Assembly (NCBI RefSeq): GCF_012275445.1
Contig: NZ_JAAZQK010000005.1
Coordinates: 62,001-126,000 of the forward strand
DNA: 64,000 bases
Origin: Rhizobacter sp. SG703
Lineage (GTDB): Bacteria; Pseudomonadota; Gammaproteobacteria; Burkholderiales; Burkholderiaceae_C
Reading direction: 5' to 3'
Made by a program: the position numbers and the translations under genes. Every line of letters starts with the position of its first letter. Within the stretch, counting starts at the first letter, position 1. Under the pieces are notes generated by a model. That model did no database searches and was not told the origin of the DNA. It saw nothing but the letters and a program-made list of their open reading frames with translations. Positions 1-9,172 of this stretch are shown one piece after another.

Positions 1-985
1 GCATCAGGTCGTTGGTGTTGATGACGCCGACCAGCCGGTCGTCGGCGTCGACCACCAGCAGCACGGTGATGCGGTGCAGCTCCATCAGGTCGGCCGCATC
101 GACCGCGAGCGCATCGCTGCGCACGCGCCGCGGGCTGCGGTGCATCACGTCGGCCGCGGTCAGCGCGCGCAGGTCGCGGCCCTGCTCGACGAGCCGGCGC
201 AGGTCGCCGTCGGTGAAGATGCCGAGGATCTCGCCGCGCTCGCCGAGCACCGCGGTGGCGCCCAGGCCCTTGCGCGTCATCTCGCGCATGGTGTCGACGA
301 ACGGCGTCGACGGCGGCACCTGCGGCACGTCGTCGCCGCTGCGCATCACGTCGCGCACATGGGTCAGCAGCTTGCGGCCGAGGCTGCCGCCGGGGTGCGA
401 GCGCGCGAAGTCTTCTTCGCGGAAGCCGCGTGCGTCGAGCAGCGCAACGGCCAGCGCGTCGCCGACCGCCATCTGCGCGATGGTGCTGGTGGTCGGCGCC
501 AGGTTCAGCGGGCAGGCTTCCTGGTCGACCGCGCTGCTGATGGTGATGTCGGCATGGCTGGCCAGGCTGGAGTCGGGCCGGCCGGTCATCGCGACCAGCG
601 TGACGCCCAGGCGCTTCAGCGCCGGCAGGATCGCCGCGAGCTCGTCGCTTTCGCCGGAGTTCGAGATCGCGAGCACCACGTCGCCGGGGGTGACCATGCC
701 GAGGTCGCCATGGCTCGCTTCGGCCGGGTGCACGAACAGCGCCGGCGTGCCGGTCGAGGCCAGCGTGGCCGCGACCTTGCGGCCGACGTGCCCGCTCTTG
801 CCCATGCCCATCACGACCACGCGGCCGCTGCATTGCAGCATCGCCCGCACCGCGTCGACGAAGCTGTCGCCCTGGCGCGCCTGCAGCGCCAGCAGCGCGC
901 GGGCTTCGATGTCGAAGGTCTCGCGCGCCAGCTTCAGCACGCGTTCGGCATCAAAAGAAACGGCGGGAGGGGCGGTCAAGGGCAC
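1..985 (-). CDS. kdsD: Arabinose-5-phosphate isomerase KdsD/KpsF (C-terminus cut by window edge)
   Basis: Interconverts D-ribulose-5-phosphate and D-arabinose-5-phosphate, the first cytoplasmic step toward the Kdo sugar of lipopolysaccharide. The reading frame gives an N-terminal SIS domain (GMGKSGH near residue 50, SNSGES, EACPLNLAPT, SHPGGSLGRK) followed by two CBS domains; the Lys, Glu and His residues known as active-site ligands in E. coli KdsD are all present. About 328 codons lie inside the window, so only the last few residues are missing. No ATG is in frame near the N-terminus. GTG at 985 gives the usual length; the TTG two codons later is an alternative. It is transcribed away from the antiporter gene at 1050. 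Confidence 0.88.
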   Translation of the reverse strand, partial: MPLTAPPAVSFDAERVLKLARETFDIEARALLALQARQGDSFVDAVRAMLQCSGRVVVMGMGKSGHVGRKVAATLASTGTPALFVHPAEASHGDLGMVTPGDVVLAISNSGESDELAAILPALKRLGVTLVAMTGRPDSSLASHADITISSAVDQEACPLNLAPTTSTIAQMAVGDALAVALLDARGFREEDFARSHPGGSLGRKLLTHVRDVMRSGDDVPQVPPSTPFVDTMREMTRKGLGATAVLGERGEILGIFTDGDLRRLVEQGRDLRALTAADVMHRSPRRVRSDALAVDAADLMELHRITVLLVVDADDRLVGVINTNDLM

Positions 986-1049
986 GGAGGGCAGCTTCGG
1001 TCCGATAGGATCCGGCGATTGTAGGCACGCACGTTGCGTTGGCGTTTCA

Positions 1050-3047
1050 ATGGCATCCACTCTCGAACTCGTCCTGCTGTATCTCGTCGCCGCCGTCGCG
1101 GGCGTGGTGGCATGCCGTTCGCTGAAGTTGCCGCCGATGCTCGGCTATTTGACGGTCGGCGTGCTGATCGGCCCGAATGCCCTGGGTCTGGCCAAGGATT
1201 CGGCCGGCATGACCTACCTGGCCGAATTCGGCGTGGTGTTCCTGATGTTCGTGATCGGGCTCGAATTCAACCTGCCGAAGCTGAACAGCATGCGCCGGCT
1301 GGTGTTCGGCCTCGGGCTCAGCCAGGTGGCGATGACGGTGCTGGCCGCACTGGCCGGCAATGCGCTGCTCGGCTGGGGGCTGGCGCAGATCGGCCGCGGC
1401 TGGGGCCTGTCGTGGCAGAGCGCGTTCGCGCTCGGCGGGGCGCTCGCGATGAGCAGCACCGCGATCGTCGTCAAGCTGATGGCCGAGCGGCTCGAACTGG
1501 AAAGCGAGCACGGCCGTCGCGTGATGGGCGTGCTGCTGTTCCAGGACCTGGCCGTGGTGCCGTTCCTGGTGCTGATTCCGGCGCTGGGTTCGTCGCCCGA
1601 CACGCTCGGCCCCGCGCTGGCCTGGGCCGCGCTGAAGGCGGTGGCCCTGCTCACCGTGCTGCTGGTCGGCGGTCAGCGCGTGATGCGCTGGTGGCTGACG
1701 CTGGTGGCGCGCCGCAAGAGCGAGGAGCTGTTCATCCTGAACCTGCTGCTGGTCACGCTGGGGCTGGCCTGGCTGACCGAGCACGCCGGGCTGTCATTGG
1801 CGCTCGGCGCTTTCGTGGCCGGCATGCTGATCGCCGAGACCGAGTACAAGCACCAGGTGGAGACCGACATCCGCCCGTTCCACGACGTGCTGCTCGGGCT
1901 GTTCTTCATCACGATCGGCATGAAGCTCGACGTCGAGATCGTGCTGCGGCAATGGCCGCTGGTGCTGGTGATGACGGTGCTGCCGGTGCTGTTCAAGTTC
2001 GCGCTGGTGACATTGCTGGCGCGGCTGGCGGGCGCGGCGCCCGGCGTCGCGCTGCGCACCGGCCTGTACCTCGCGCAGGCGGGCGAGTTCGGCTTCGTGC
2101 TGCTGACGCTGACCACGCAGGAGCACCTGATCCCGGCCCACCTGCAGAGCCCAGTGCTGGCCAGCATGGTGCTCAGCATGCTGGCCACGCCGTTCATCAT
2201 CATGTACAGCAACCGCATCGTGATGCGGCTGAGTTCGAGCGACTGGCTGATGCAGTCGGTCGCGATGACCAGCATCGCGAAGCGCGCGATCAACACCGAA
2301 GCGCACGTGATCATCGCCGGCTACGGCCGCAGCGGCCAGAGCCTGGCGCGCATCCTGGACGGCGAGCACATCCCGTACATGGCACTCGACCTCGACCCCG
2401 ACCGCGTGCGCCAGGCCGCGGCGGCCGGGCAGAGCGTGGTGTTCGGCGACGCCGCGCGGCTGCAGAGCCTGATGGCGGCCGGGCTGGCGCGCGCGAGTGC
2501 GGTCGTCGTCAGCTACCACGACACGCCGTCGGCGATGAAGATCCTGCACCTGGTGCAGGCGCACGCACCGACGGTGCCGGTGATCGTGCGCACGCTCGAC
2601 GACAGCGACATCGAGCGGCTGCAGGCCGCCGGCGCGACCGAGGTGGTGCCGGAGGCGATCGAGGGCTCGCTGATGCTCGCGAGCCATGCGCTGGCGCTGG
2701 TCGGCGTGCCGATGCGGCGCGTGATCCGGGTCGTGCAGGACCAGCGCGATGCGCGCTACGGGCTGCTGCGCGGCTATTTCCATGGCGCCGACGACGACAC
2801 CGTCGACGAGCTGCAGCAGGCGCGGCTGCTCAGCGTCAGCCTGCCGCCGGCGGCGACGTGGGTCGGCCAGCCGCTGTCGGCATTGGCGCTGCATGCGGTC
2901 GGCGTCACGGTGGTGTCGGTGCGCCGCGCGTCGGGCGCGGTGACGAAACCGCACGAGGCGCTGCTGCTGGCCGGCGGCGACACGCTGGTCTTGTCGGGGC
3001 TGCCCGAGCCGCTGGCGCTGGCGGAGAGCAAGCTGCTCGGCCGCTGA
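1050..3047 (+). CDS. Monovalent cation:proton antiporter-2 (KefB/YbaL-type)
   Basis: Inner-membrane K+/H+ antiporter of the CPA2 family, 665 aa. Residues 1-390 are about twelve hydrophobic helices of the Na+/H+ exchanger domain, including [13 protein letters not shown] regulatory RCK_N/TrkA-N Rossmann domain follows at about 415-530 ([13 protein letters not shown]), and a TrkA-C domain ends the protein (about 590-660). The frame is open far upstream, but that part lies antisense to kdsD and has no membrane character; ATG 1050 starts exactly at the first hydrophobic helix. Such proteins are gated by glutathione adducts or nucleotides, but which ligand applies here cannot be told. kdsD is divergent; apt follows 76 bp downstream. 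Confidence 0.88.
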   Translation: MASTLELVLLYLVAAVAGVVACRSLKLPPMLGYLTVGVLIGPNALGLAKDSAGMTYLAEFGVVFLMFVIGLEFNLPKLNSMRRLVFGLGLSQVAMTVLAALAGNALLGWGLAQIGRGWGLSWQSAFALGGALAMSSTAIVVKLMAERLELESEHGRRVMGVLLFQDLAVVPFLVLIPALGSSPDTLGPALAWAALKAVALLTVLLVGGQRVMRWWLTLVARRKSEELFILNLLLVTLGLAWLTEHAGLSLALGAFVAGMLIAETEYKHQVETDIRPFHDVLLGLFFITIGMKLDVEIVLRQWPLVLVMTVLPVLFKFALVTLLARLAGAAPGVALRTGLYLAQAGEFGFVLLTLTTQEHLIPAHLQSPVLASMVLSMLATPFIIMYSNRIVMRLSSSDWLMQSVAMTSIAKRAINTEAHVIIAGYGRSGQSLARILDGEHIPYMALDLDPDRVRQAAAAGQSVVFGDAARLQSLMAAGLARASAVVVSYHDTPSAMKILHLVQAHAPTVPVIVRTLDDSDIERLQAAGATEVVPEAIEGSLMLASHALALVGVPMRRVIRVVQDQRDARYGLLRGYFHGADDDTVDELQQARLLSVSLPPAATWVGQPLSALALHAVGVTVVSVRRASGAVTKPHEALLLAGGDTLVLSGLPEPLALAESKLLGR

Positions 3048-3123
3048 GCCGTCTTCCGCCGGCCTCGGCAGGGAACTGCCCCGACGGGTTCACAATGGCG
3101 CCCCGTTCCCGACGGCGAATCCC

Positions 3124-3687
3124 ATGACCGCAGACACCATTCCCCAGGACCCAGCGCGCGACACGATCAAGCGCAGCATCCGCACCGTGCCCGACTGGCC
3201 GGAGCCGGGCGTGCAGTTCCGCGACATCACGCCGCTGCTGGCCGACCCGCGCACCTTCCGCATCCTGATCGACGAGTTCGTGCACCGCTACTTCGACGTG
3301 CGGCCGACCGCGATCGCCGGGCTCGACGCGCGCGGCTTCATCATCGGATCGGTGCTGGCCTACGAGCTCAACGTCGGCTTCATCCCGATCCGCAAGAAAG
3401 GCAAGCTGCCGTTCACCACGGTGCAGGAGACCTACGAGCTCGAGTACGGCTCGGCGACGGTCGAGATGCACACCGATGCGGTGAAGCCGGGCGATCGCAT
3501 CGTGCTGGTCGACGACCTGATCGCCACCGGCGGCACGATGATGGCCGGCATGCGGCTGCTGCAGCGGCTGGGTGCGGTGGTGATCGAAGGCGCGGCGATC
3601 GTCGACCTGCCGGAGCTGCACGGCTCGCAGCGGCTGCGCGAAGCGGGGCTGCCGCTGTTCACGCTGGTCGACTTCGCGGGCCACTGA
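3124..3687 (+). CDS. apt: Adenine phosphoribosyltransferase
   Basis: Purine salvage enzyme that makes AMP and pyrophosphate from adenine and PRPP. At 187 aa it is close to the E. coli length of 183. FRDITPLL occurs near residue 31 and the PRPP-binding loop [13 protein letters not shown] near 127, both diagnostic of Apt. It reads in the same direction as the antiporter, with a 76-bp gap that shows no obvious terminator, so co-transcription is possible. It converges on the cyclic-nucleotide-binding gene with a 26-bp gap. Confidence 0.95.
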   Translation: MTADTIPQDPARDTIKRSIRTVPDWPEPGVQFRDITPLLADPRTFRILIDEFVHRYFDVRPTAIAGLDARGFIIGSVLAYELNVGFIPIRKKGKLPFTTVQETYELEYGSATVEMHTDAVKPGDRIVLVDDLIATGGTMMAGMRLLQRLGAVVIEGAAIVDLPELHGSQRLREAGLPLFTLVDFAGH

Positions 3688-3713
3688 ACAGCAGGGCCCG
3701 GCCGCGAAGCCGC

Positions 3714-4181
3714 TCAGGTCACCGGCGTCTGGCGCGTGATGTTGGCGCGCATCCGCAGCGCCATCACCGACCCGGCGGCCCGCACCAGTTCGAGGGCGAG
3801 GGCTGGCGTGCGCTGGGCCAGTTCTTCGAGGCGCGGACCGCGCAGCGCCCAGACGATGCACGGCGTCATCGCCTCGACGTTGGCCATGCGCGGGCCGTCG
3901 AGGAACAGCGCCGGTTCGCCGACCACCGAGCCGGCGCGCAGGATCGCGATGCGGTTGCTGCCGGGCGGCCCGCCCGTCACGAAGACCTGCAGCGAGCCCT
4001 GGCCGAGGAAGTACATGCTGCGGTCGGAGTCGCCTTGCTTGATCAGCAGGTCGCCGGCGCGGATGTCGTGGCGCGTGAGGTAGGGGCCGATGACGCGCCA
4101 CTGGTCGGGCGTCAAACGGGCGCGAAAGGCGTCTTCCGCATTCAACGTTTGAATCGCTTGTGCCAACTGCTGCAGTTCCAT
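3714..4181 (-). CDS. Stand-alone cyclic-nucleotide-binding domain protein
   Basis: 155 aa, made almost entirely of one Crp-type cNMP-binding beta-barrel (about residues 30-125), including GDLLIKQGDSDRSMYFL and a phosphate-binding-cassette-like GEPALFLDGPR that keeps the arginine. There is no helix-turn-helix, so it is not a CRP/FNR transcription factor; a binding or adaptor role is an inference. ATG 4181 is chosen because it follows a GAGGA ribosome-binding site and a plausible sigma70 promoter; the frame continues upstream only as antisense of mnmE. Confidence 0.8.
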   Translation of the reverse strand: MELQQLAQAIQTLNAEDAFRARLTPDQWRVIGPYLTRHDIRAGDLLIKQGDSDRSMYFLGQGSLQVFVTGGPPGSNRIAILRAGSVVGEPALFLDGPRMANVEAMTPCIVWALRGPRLEELAQRTPALALELVRAAGSVMALRMRANITRQTPVT

Positions 4182-4238
4182 CGTGTCCTCGGTGTGATAT
4201 GACGCGGACTTGCGGGGCAAGTGCGTGAAAGTGACGCG

Positions 4239-4267
4239 ATTATCGGCGTGTGTGACGGGCACCACAA
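4239..4267 (-). promoter_or_regulatory. Probable sigma70 promoter of the cNMP-binding protein gene
   Basis: On the minus strand TTGTGG (4267-4262), a 17-bp spacer, then GATAAT (4244-4239), about 58 bp before the ATG at 4181. Both hexamers are near consensus and the spacing is ideal. Unverified. Confidence 0.5.
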
Positions 4268-4341
4268 CAACTCGCGGCAAAACTTGTGCCCGCCGGTCAC
4301 CGTCGCGGGCCCGTCTGTCGGGGCTCGTGTGACAAAAAGTG

Positions 4342-5742
4342 CTACTTGCCGATGCAGAAGCGGCTGAAGATCTCGCCGAGCAGGTCATCCGACGTGAACT
4401 CGCCGGTGATGTGCGACAACGCCGTTTGCGCGAGCCGCAGTTCTTCGGCGAGCAGGTCCAGCGCCGGGTCGGGCGAGGTCGCGAGTTCGAGCGCCAGCGC
4501 CAGGTGCTCCGCGGTGTGGCGCAGCGCGTCGACATGGCGAGCCCGCGCGATGAACAGCCCGTCGGGCGACGCATGCCAGCCGGCCAGTTGCAGCAGCAGG
4601 CGGCGCAGCGCGTCGAGCCCGGCGCCGGTGCGGGCCGACAGCGCGAGGTGGTGGCCGCGGCCGTCGGGCAGGCTCGGCATCGTCGCGAGGTCGCTCTTGC
4701 TGTAGACATGAACGATGCGCTCGCCATCACGCTGTGACCGTGTCTGCAACTGCGGCAACCTGGCCGCGATCCCGGCCTCCGCCGCGTCGTAGGCCGGCTC
4801 GCCGCGCCGCGTCAGGTCGTGCAGGAACAGTACCGCGTCGGCCCGCTCGATGGCGTCCCAGCTGCGCGCGATGCCGATGCGCTCGACCTCGTCGCCCGCC
4901 TCGCGCAGCCCGGCGGTGTCGATCACATGCACCGGCACGCCATCGATCTGGATCGTCTCGCTGACCTTGTCGCGGGTGGTGCCGGGGACCGGCGTGACGA
5001 TCGCCAGCTCGGCCCCGGCCAGCGCGTTCAGCAACGAACTCTTGCCGACGTTCGGTTGCCCGGCCAGCACGATCTGCATGCCTTCGCGCAACAGCGCGCC
5101 CTGGCGTGCGCGGCCGAGCACGCCGGCCACATCGGCCGCGATCGTGCGCAGCCGTCCGAGCGCGTCCGCCTTCTGCAGGAAGTCGATCTCTTCTTCGGGG
5201 AAATCCAGCGTCGCCTCGACCAGCATGCGCAGCGAGACCAGCCGGTCGCGCAGCGCATGCACCTCGTCGGAGAACGCACCGCTCAGCGAACGGCTGGCCG
5301 AGCGTGCCGCGGCTTCGGTGCTGGCATCGATCAGGTCGCTGACGGCCTCGGCCTGCGCCAGGTCGAGCTTGTCGTTCAGGTAGGCCCGCTCGGTGAACTC
5401 GCCCGGCTCGGCCAGCCGCAGCCCCATCGCCCGCCCGGCATCGAGGCAGCGCGCCAGCAGCAACTGCAGCACGACCGGGCCGCCGTGCGCCTGCAGTTCG
5501 AGCACGTCTTCGCCGGTGTAGGAATGCGGCGCCGGAAAGTACAGCGCCAGCCCGCGGTCGATCGCCTGGCCTTGCGCATCGGTGAAGGGCAGGTAGGTGG
5601 CATGACGTGGCGCCAACGGGCGGGCGAACAGCGCCTCGACCAGCGGCTTCAGGTCGCGGCCCGAGGCCCGCACGATGCCGACGGCGCCGCGGCCGGGCGC
5701 GGTGGCGATCGCAATGACGGGGTCGTGGTGGCGCGGCAGCAT
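4342..5742 (-). CDS. mnmE: tRNA uridine-5-carboxymethylaminomethyl modification GTPase MnmE
   Basis: With MnmG it builds the cmnm5/mnm5 group on wobble U34 of certain tRNAs. 466 aa from ATG 5742, which places the conserved [16 protein letters not shown] near residue 10 as in homologues; the longer frame to 5796 adds an unconserved tail. A formyl-THF-binding N-domain is followed by a helical domain and an inserted G domain: G1 GQPNVGKSS (about 228), G3 DTAG. G4 reads SKSD rather than the usual NKxD. The C-terminus FCIGK carries the catalytic Cys. It lies downstream of yidC in the conserved rpmH-rnpA-yidD-yidC-mnmE order. Confidence 0.95.
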   Translation of the reverse strand: MLPRHHDPVIAIATAPGRGAVGIVRASGRDLKPLVEALFARPLAPRHATYLPFTDAQGQAIDRGLALYFPAPHSYTGEDVLELQAHGGPVVLQLLLARCLDAGRAMGLRLAEPGEFTERAYLNDKLDLAQAEAVSDLIDASTEAAARSASRSLSGAFSDEVHALRDRLVSLRMLVEATLDFPEEEIDFLQKADALGRLRTIAADVAGVLGRARQGALLREGMQIVLAGQPNVGKSSLLNALAGAELAIVTPVPGTTRDKVSETIQIDGVPVHVIDTAGLREAGDEVERIGIARSWDAIERADAVLFLHDLTRRGEPAYDAAEAGIAARLPQLQTRSQRDGERIVHVYSKSDLATMPSLPDGRGHHLALSARTGAGLDALRRLLLQLAGWHASPDGLFIARARHVDALRHTAEHLALALELATSPDPALDLLAEELRLAQTALSHITGEFTSDDLLGEIFSRFCIGK

Positions 5743-5794
5743 GGCGGCGATTGTCCCGGAACGCCGGCCGACAATCGCCGGCCCTGAAACGACC

Positions 5795-5909
5795 AACCCG
5801 GGCGACGCGCGCGGCGTGGCCCGGGTTGAAGATGGCGCGGGGGGAAGCGCCGGTGCAGCAGGCTGCGAACCGAATCATCCTCCCGAGCCGCTGCCGTTCA
5901 CGGCAGCGG
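5795..5909. other. Two inverted repeats in the yidC-mnmE gap
   Basis: The 298-bp space 5743-6040 holds no gene. Two perfect inverted repeats stand out: 5795-5803 with 5819-5827 (AACCCGGGC/GCCCGGGTT, 15-nt loop), and 5888-5897 with 5900-5909 (CCGCTGCCGT/ACGGCAGCGG, 2-nt loop). In the minus direction the first is followed by a moderately T-rich stretch and could end yidC transcripts, but neither has a clean T-run. No convincing separate mnmE promoter was seen. Confidence 0.35.
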
Positions 5910-6040
5910 GTCTGCCCCGCATTGAACCGGTTGGAGCGTCGGCGCAGTGCCGGCGTTCCAGGGCTGCATGGTCGCGCCGCCCGGGTCTTGCGGCAAGCCC
6001 CCGCATGGGGGGCCGCAAGCACGGGGGCGCTGTCGGCGCG

Positions 6041-7831
6041 CTACTTGCCGAGCACGCCCAGCTGCTTGTTGATCAGCCACTGCTGCGCGATCGACAGGAT
6101 GTTGTTCGTCAGCCAGTACAGCACCAGGCCGGCCGGGAAGAAGAAGAACATCACCGAGAACACCAGCGGCATGATCCACATCATCTTGGCCTGCACCGGA
6201 TCCGGCGGCGTCGGGTTCAGCCAGGTCTGCAGCAGGCTCGACGCCGTCATCAGCAGCGGCAGGATGAAGTACGGGTCCTTGGCCGACAGGTCGGTGATCC
6301 AGCCGATCCACGGTGCGTTGCGCATTTCGACCGTCGACAGCAGCACCCAGTACAGCGCGATGAAGAACGGCATCTGCGCAATGATCGGCAGGCAGCCGCC
6401 GATCGGGTTGACCTTCTCCTCGCGGTAGATGCGCATCATCTCCTGCTGCATCTGCTGCGGCTTGTCCTTCAGGCGCTCGCGCAGCTCCATCACCTTCGGG
6501 TTGATGGCCTTCATCTTGGCCATCGAGCGGTAGGCGCTGGCATTGAGCCAGTAGAACGCGATCTTCAGCAGCACGACCAGCGCGATGATGGACCAGCCCC
6601 AGTTGCCGATCAGCTTGTGCAGCTGCGTCAGGATCCAGAACAGCGGCTCGGCCAGGATCTTGAAGTAGCCGTAATCCTTCACCAGCTCGAGGCCGGGCGC
6701 CAGCGCGGCGAGCTTGTGCTCCTCCTGCGGGCCGACGAAGAGCTGCGCGTCGAAGGTCTTCGTGGCGTTCGGTGCGATGTCGCCCAGCGGCACGGTCATG
6801 CCGACCTGGTAGACGTGCGCCGGGCCGCCGGTCACGTCGTTCGTGACGTCGGCCTTGCCGGTGAAGTATTCGCGCGGCTGCTTCGCGCCGTCGGCCTTGT
6901 CGATCAGCCAGGCGGACGTGAAGTAGTGCTGCACCATCGCGACCCAGCCGCTGTCGGCCGTCGTGACGTGGTCGGGGGCATCGTGGGCGCCGCGCTTCTC
7001 GATGCTCTTGAAGTCGACCTTCGTGAAGTGCTTGCTTTCCTCGTAGATCGCCGGGCCGGTGAAGGTGGAATAGAAGCTCGAGCCGCCGGTGCCGTCGTTG
7101 CCGTCGCGCACCAGCTGCAGGTACAGCCGCGCATTGACCGGCGCGCCCGACGCGTTGGTGATCTCGTTGTGCACGCCGATCACGTAGTCGCCGCGCTTGA
7201 AGGTGTAGGTCTTCACCAGCTTGACGCCGTTGACCACCGGCGATTCGAAGCGCACCTGCAGCTCGTTGCTGCCGTCCTTCAGCGTGCGTTCGCCGGGGAC
7301 CAGGCTCATCACCGTCAGGTGGTTCGGCAGGCCGCTGCCGCCCGCAGCCGGGATCAGGCCGCTCTGCGCGACATACAGGCGTTGCGCCGACTCGTCCAGC
7401 ACGACGACATTCTTCTTCTGGAACTGTTCGTCATGGCGCGGCGTCATGCCGACCAATTCCTGCACCTTCTGCCACAGGTCCTGCTGCAGCTGCTCGTGCT
7501 GGGTCAGCAGCTCGACGCGTGCCAGCGTGCCGCCCTTGCTGTCGAGCGTCGCCTTCACCAGGTCGGTCTGGATGACTACCCGCTCGGACACCACCGCCGA
7601 CGCGGCCGGTGCGGCAGGCACCGCTGCGGTCGCCGTCGTGGTCGAGCCGGTGGCGGCCGTCGGCACGCCGGCCGGCGCGCTGCCCGGACCCGCCGCGGCG
7701 ACCGGCGCCGTCGTCACCGGCTGCGGCCCGAACAACGACGGTTGACCGTTGTGCCGGCTCCAGGCGTCCCAGATCAGGACGAGCGACATCGAGAACACCA
7801 CCCACAGCAGGGTGCGGCGCATATCGGTCAT
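6041..7831 (-). CDS. yidC: Membrane protein insertase YidC
   Basis: Inserts and folds inner-membrane proteins, alone or with SecYEG. 596 aa: an N-terminal membrane anchor (MRRTLLWVVFSMSLVLIWDA), a Pro/Ala-rich linker, the large periplasmic beta domain (to about 370), then the conserved 60-kDa inner-membrane-protein core with about five membrane helices. Somewhat longer than E. coli YidC (548 aa) because of the linker. Its start overlaps the stop of yidD by 4 bp (7828-7831), which implies coupled translation. Confidence 0.96.
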   Translation of the reverse strand: MTDMRRTLLWVVFSMSLVLIWDAWSRHNGQPSLFGPQPVTTAPVAAAGPGSAPAGVPTAATGSTTTATAAVPAAPAASAVVSERVVIQTDLVKATLDSKGGTLARVELLTQHEQLQQDLWQKVQELVGMTPRHDEQFQKKNVVVLDESAQRLYVAQSGLIPAAGGSGLPNHLTVMSLVPGERTLKDGSNELQVRFESPVVNGVKLVKTYTFKRGDYVIGVHNEITNASGAPVNARLYLQLVRDGNDGTGGSSFYSTFTGPAIYEESKHFTKVDFKSIEKRGAHDAPDHVTTADSGWVAMVQHYFTSAWLIDKADGAKQPREYFTGKADVTNDVTGGPAHVYQVGMTVPLGDIAPNATKTFDAQLFVGPQEEHKLAALAPGLELVKDYGYFKILAEPLFWILTQLHKLIGNWGWSIIALVVLLKIAFYWLNASAYRSMAKMKAINPKVMELRERLKDKPQQMQQEMMRIYREEKVNPIGGCLPIIAQMPFFIALYWVLLSTVEMRNAPWIGWITDLSAKDPYFILPLLMTASSLLQTWLNPTPPDPVQAKMMWIMPLVFSVMFFFFPAGLVLYWLTNNILSIAQQWLINKQLGVLGK

Positions 7832-8196
7832 GGGAGAGTCTCTTCGCGGGAAAGGGGGGAGGGAATGCGGGACGCCGGATGAGCGGCTGACGTCGGGTCG
7901 GACATGGGGCTGGAACGCCCGGCCGCAAGCCGGGTGAACAAGCCACCGAGCGCGTCAGGCACCGGGTCGTGGCCGCCATTGCACCACGGGTGGCAACGCG
8001 CCAGCCGGTGCAGCGTCAGGTAGCTGCCGCCGATCGCGCCATGCCGCTCCAGGGCCTGCAGCGAATACACCGAGCAGGTCGGCTCGAACCGGCAGGCACT
8101 GCCGAGCCACGGGCTCAGGAAGAAGCGGTAGCCGCGCACCAGCGTCATCAGCAGGCGTTGCGGCGCGGACTTCAACAACTCGATCCACCGCCCCAT
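7828..8196 (-). CDS. yidD: Membrane protein insertion efficiency factor YidD
   Basis: Small membrane-associated helper of YidC-dependent insertion. 122 aa with the family pattern RGYRFFLSPWLGSACRFEPT followed by conserved cysteines (CSVYSLQAL, CHPW) and GGHDPVP. The C-terminal 35 residues are unconserved and longer than in E. coli YidD (85 aa). It starts 2 bp after rnpA and overlaps yidC by 4 bp. Confidence 0.93.
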   Translation of the reverse strand: MGRWIELLKSAPQRLLMTLVRGYRFFLSPWLGSACRFEPTCSVYSLQALERHGAIGGSYLTLHRLARCHPWCNGGHDPVPDALGGLFTRLAAGRSSPMSDPTSAAHPASRIPSPLSREETLP

Positions 8197-8198
8197 CG

Positions 8199-8648
8199 TC
8201 AGGCTCCTGTCCGGGCAGCTTTCGCCATCACCGCCAGCAGTTCGTTGCCGGCCACCGTGCGCAGCGCGTCGGATGCCGCGCTAGGAAACAGCTTGCGATC
8301 GAACGGGCTGCGCAGCCGGATCACCCACAGACCGCTCGGCAAGCCGACCTGCGCATGCACGACGCGCCGGATCTGGCGCTTCAGCAGGTTGCGCGTGACG
8401 GCCCGCTTGGCATGCCGTTTCGGCACCACCGCGCCGAGCCAGCAGGCGCCTTCGGGCAAGTCATCCACAGCGGCGCCCTGAAGAGGTGCCTCGCCTGTTG
8501 ACAACTTGTGGGCAGCGTGTCGGACAGCAGCCACTTTGACGGCAGGCCGGGCGGCCAGGAAATGAACGGCGAAATGCGTGCTGCGGGCCCGGGTGGGCGC
8601 CGCGAGCACGCGCTCGAAGTCAACCGATTGAACGATTCGCCCGATCAC
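8199..8648 (-). CDS. rnpA: Ribonuclease P protein component
   Basis: Basic protein subunit of RNase P, which removes 5' leaders from pre-tRNAs. 149 aa from GTG 8648, preceded by AGGGCGG. The signature KRHAKRAVTRNLLKRQIRR, i.e. the family RNR motif, lies near residue 95. The same frame is open to 8807 inside rpmH, but that extension is Cys/Ser/Arg-rich, unconserved and overlaps rpmH out of frame, so the short form is preferred. 106 bp separate it from rpmH. Confidence 0.92.
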   Translation of the reverse strand: MIGRIVQSVDFERVLAAPTRARSTHFAVHFLAARPAVKVAAVRHAAHKLSTGEAPLQGAAVDDLPEGACWLGAVVPKRHAKRAVTRNLLKRQIRRVVHAQVGLPSGLWVIRLRSPFDRKLFPSAASDALRTVAGNELLAVMAKAARTGA

Positions 8649-8754
8649 GGTGCCGCCCTGGACGCCACGCTGGGCGCTGGTTGGGCGTTGGTGGCACTTG
8701 ACGCCGAAGCGGCAGGTGCCGTCGATGCGGTGACTGCAGCTACTGCAACCGGCC

Positions 8755-8889
8755 TCAGACGGCCAGGCGCTTGCGGCCCTTGGCGCGACGTGCGTTGATG
8801 ACCGCACGGCCGCCGCGGGTCTTCATGCGCACGAGGAAACCGTGGGTGCGGGCGCGGCGGGTCTTCGAAGCTTGGTAAGTGCGTTTCAT
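8755..8889 (-). CDS. rpmH: 50S ribosomal protein L34
   Basis: 44-aa ribosomal protein, essentially the betaproteobacterial consensus: begins [19 protein letters not shown] and ends [11 protein letters not shown]. Found by reading the minus strand directly. An AGGA ribosome-binding site lies about 10 nt before ATG 8889. First gene of the leftward rpmH-rnpA-yidD-yidC-mnmE cluster and the classic left neighbour of dnaA. Confidence 0.97.
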   Translation of the reverse strand: MKRTYQASKTRRARTHGFLVRMKTRGGRAVINARRAKGRKRLAV

Positions 8890-8920
8890 GATGATCAGTC
8901 CTGCAAAAAGGGGCCCCAAG

Positions 8921-8975
8921 TCACGCGGTGCTCACGCGCTGCTCACGTGATGTTCACGCGGTGCTCACCTTGATC
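8921..8975. repeat. Five tandem 11-bp iterons upstream of rpmH, facing dnaA
   Basis: Direct repeats in register: TCACGCGGTGC (8921), TCACGCGCTGC (8932), TCACGTGATGT (8943), TCACGCGGTGC (8954) and the degenerate TCACCTTGATC (8965). Units 1 and 4 are identical; unit 3 contains the palindrome TCACGTGA. The 11-bp period is about one helical turn, so TCAC would lie on one DNA face. The array begins 31 bp from the rpmH start codon. Function unknown; an origin-binding or transcription-factor array is an inference. Confidence 0.75.
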
Positions 8976-9015
8976 AACAAGAGTCGTCACAAGAGCCGAG
9001 CCTTCGGGAAACCCA

Positions 9016-9046
9016 CTATTACACCAAAAACCCCCAGTCTAGTCAA
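9016..9046 (-). promoter_or_regulatory. Candidate rpmH promoter
   Basis: Minus strand: TTGACT (9046-9041), 19-bp spacer, TAATAG (9021-9016). Start of transcription would be near 9008, giving a leader of about 120 nt that contains the 11-bp iterons. The -35 is strong; the spacer is 1-2 bp long. Confidence 0.4.
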
Positions 9047-9100
9047 AGACTTGCACGGCAGCATGCGCCCGTGCGGCGGTTGCATCCCGCTGCACAAGAC

Positions 9101-9170
9101 TGTGGATAACCCCGCCCGGCGGGCCGGTTGCACCGTAGAATCCGGCCGCTCCGAGAAGAACTTTTCCACA
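9101..9170. promoter_or_regulatory. DnaA boxes in the rpmH-dnaA gap
   Basis: TGTGGATAA at 9101-9109 is the exact complement of the consensus box TTATCCACA. TTTTCCACA at 9162-9170 matches the relaxed consensus TTWTNCACA on the plus strand, ending 2 bp before the dnaA ATG. The first box overlaps a weak promoter-like pair (TTGCAT 9080-9085 and GGATAA 9104-9109), which would suit DnaA autoregulation. With the iterons and the A/T-richer patch at 9012-9050 this makes 8890-9172 a candidate oriC or part of it. Confidence 0.65.
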
Positions 9171-9172
9171 AC

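Noticed and set aside
12-1049. Long plus-strand open frame running into the antiporter gene and suggesting a 1011-aa protein.
   Set aside because: The first 346 codons are antisense to kdsD, Ser/Arg-rich and without membrane or domain character; the antiporter begins naturally at ATG 1050.
8649-8807. N-terminal extension of rnpA overlapping rpmH.
   Set aside because: Such overlaps are known in Thermus, but here the extension is unconserved in composition, overlaps rpmH out of frame, and GTG 8648 has a good ribosome-binding site.
8921-8975. CRISPR-like array.
   Set aside because: Repeats are 11 bp and directly abutting with no spacers, so this is an iteron array.
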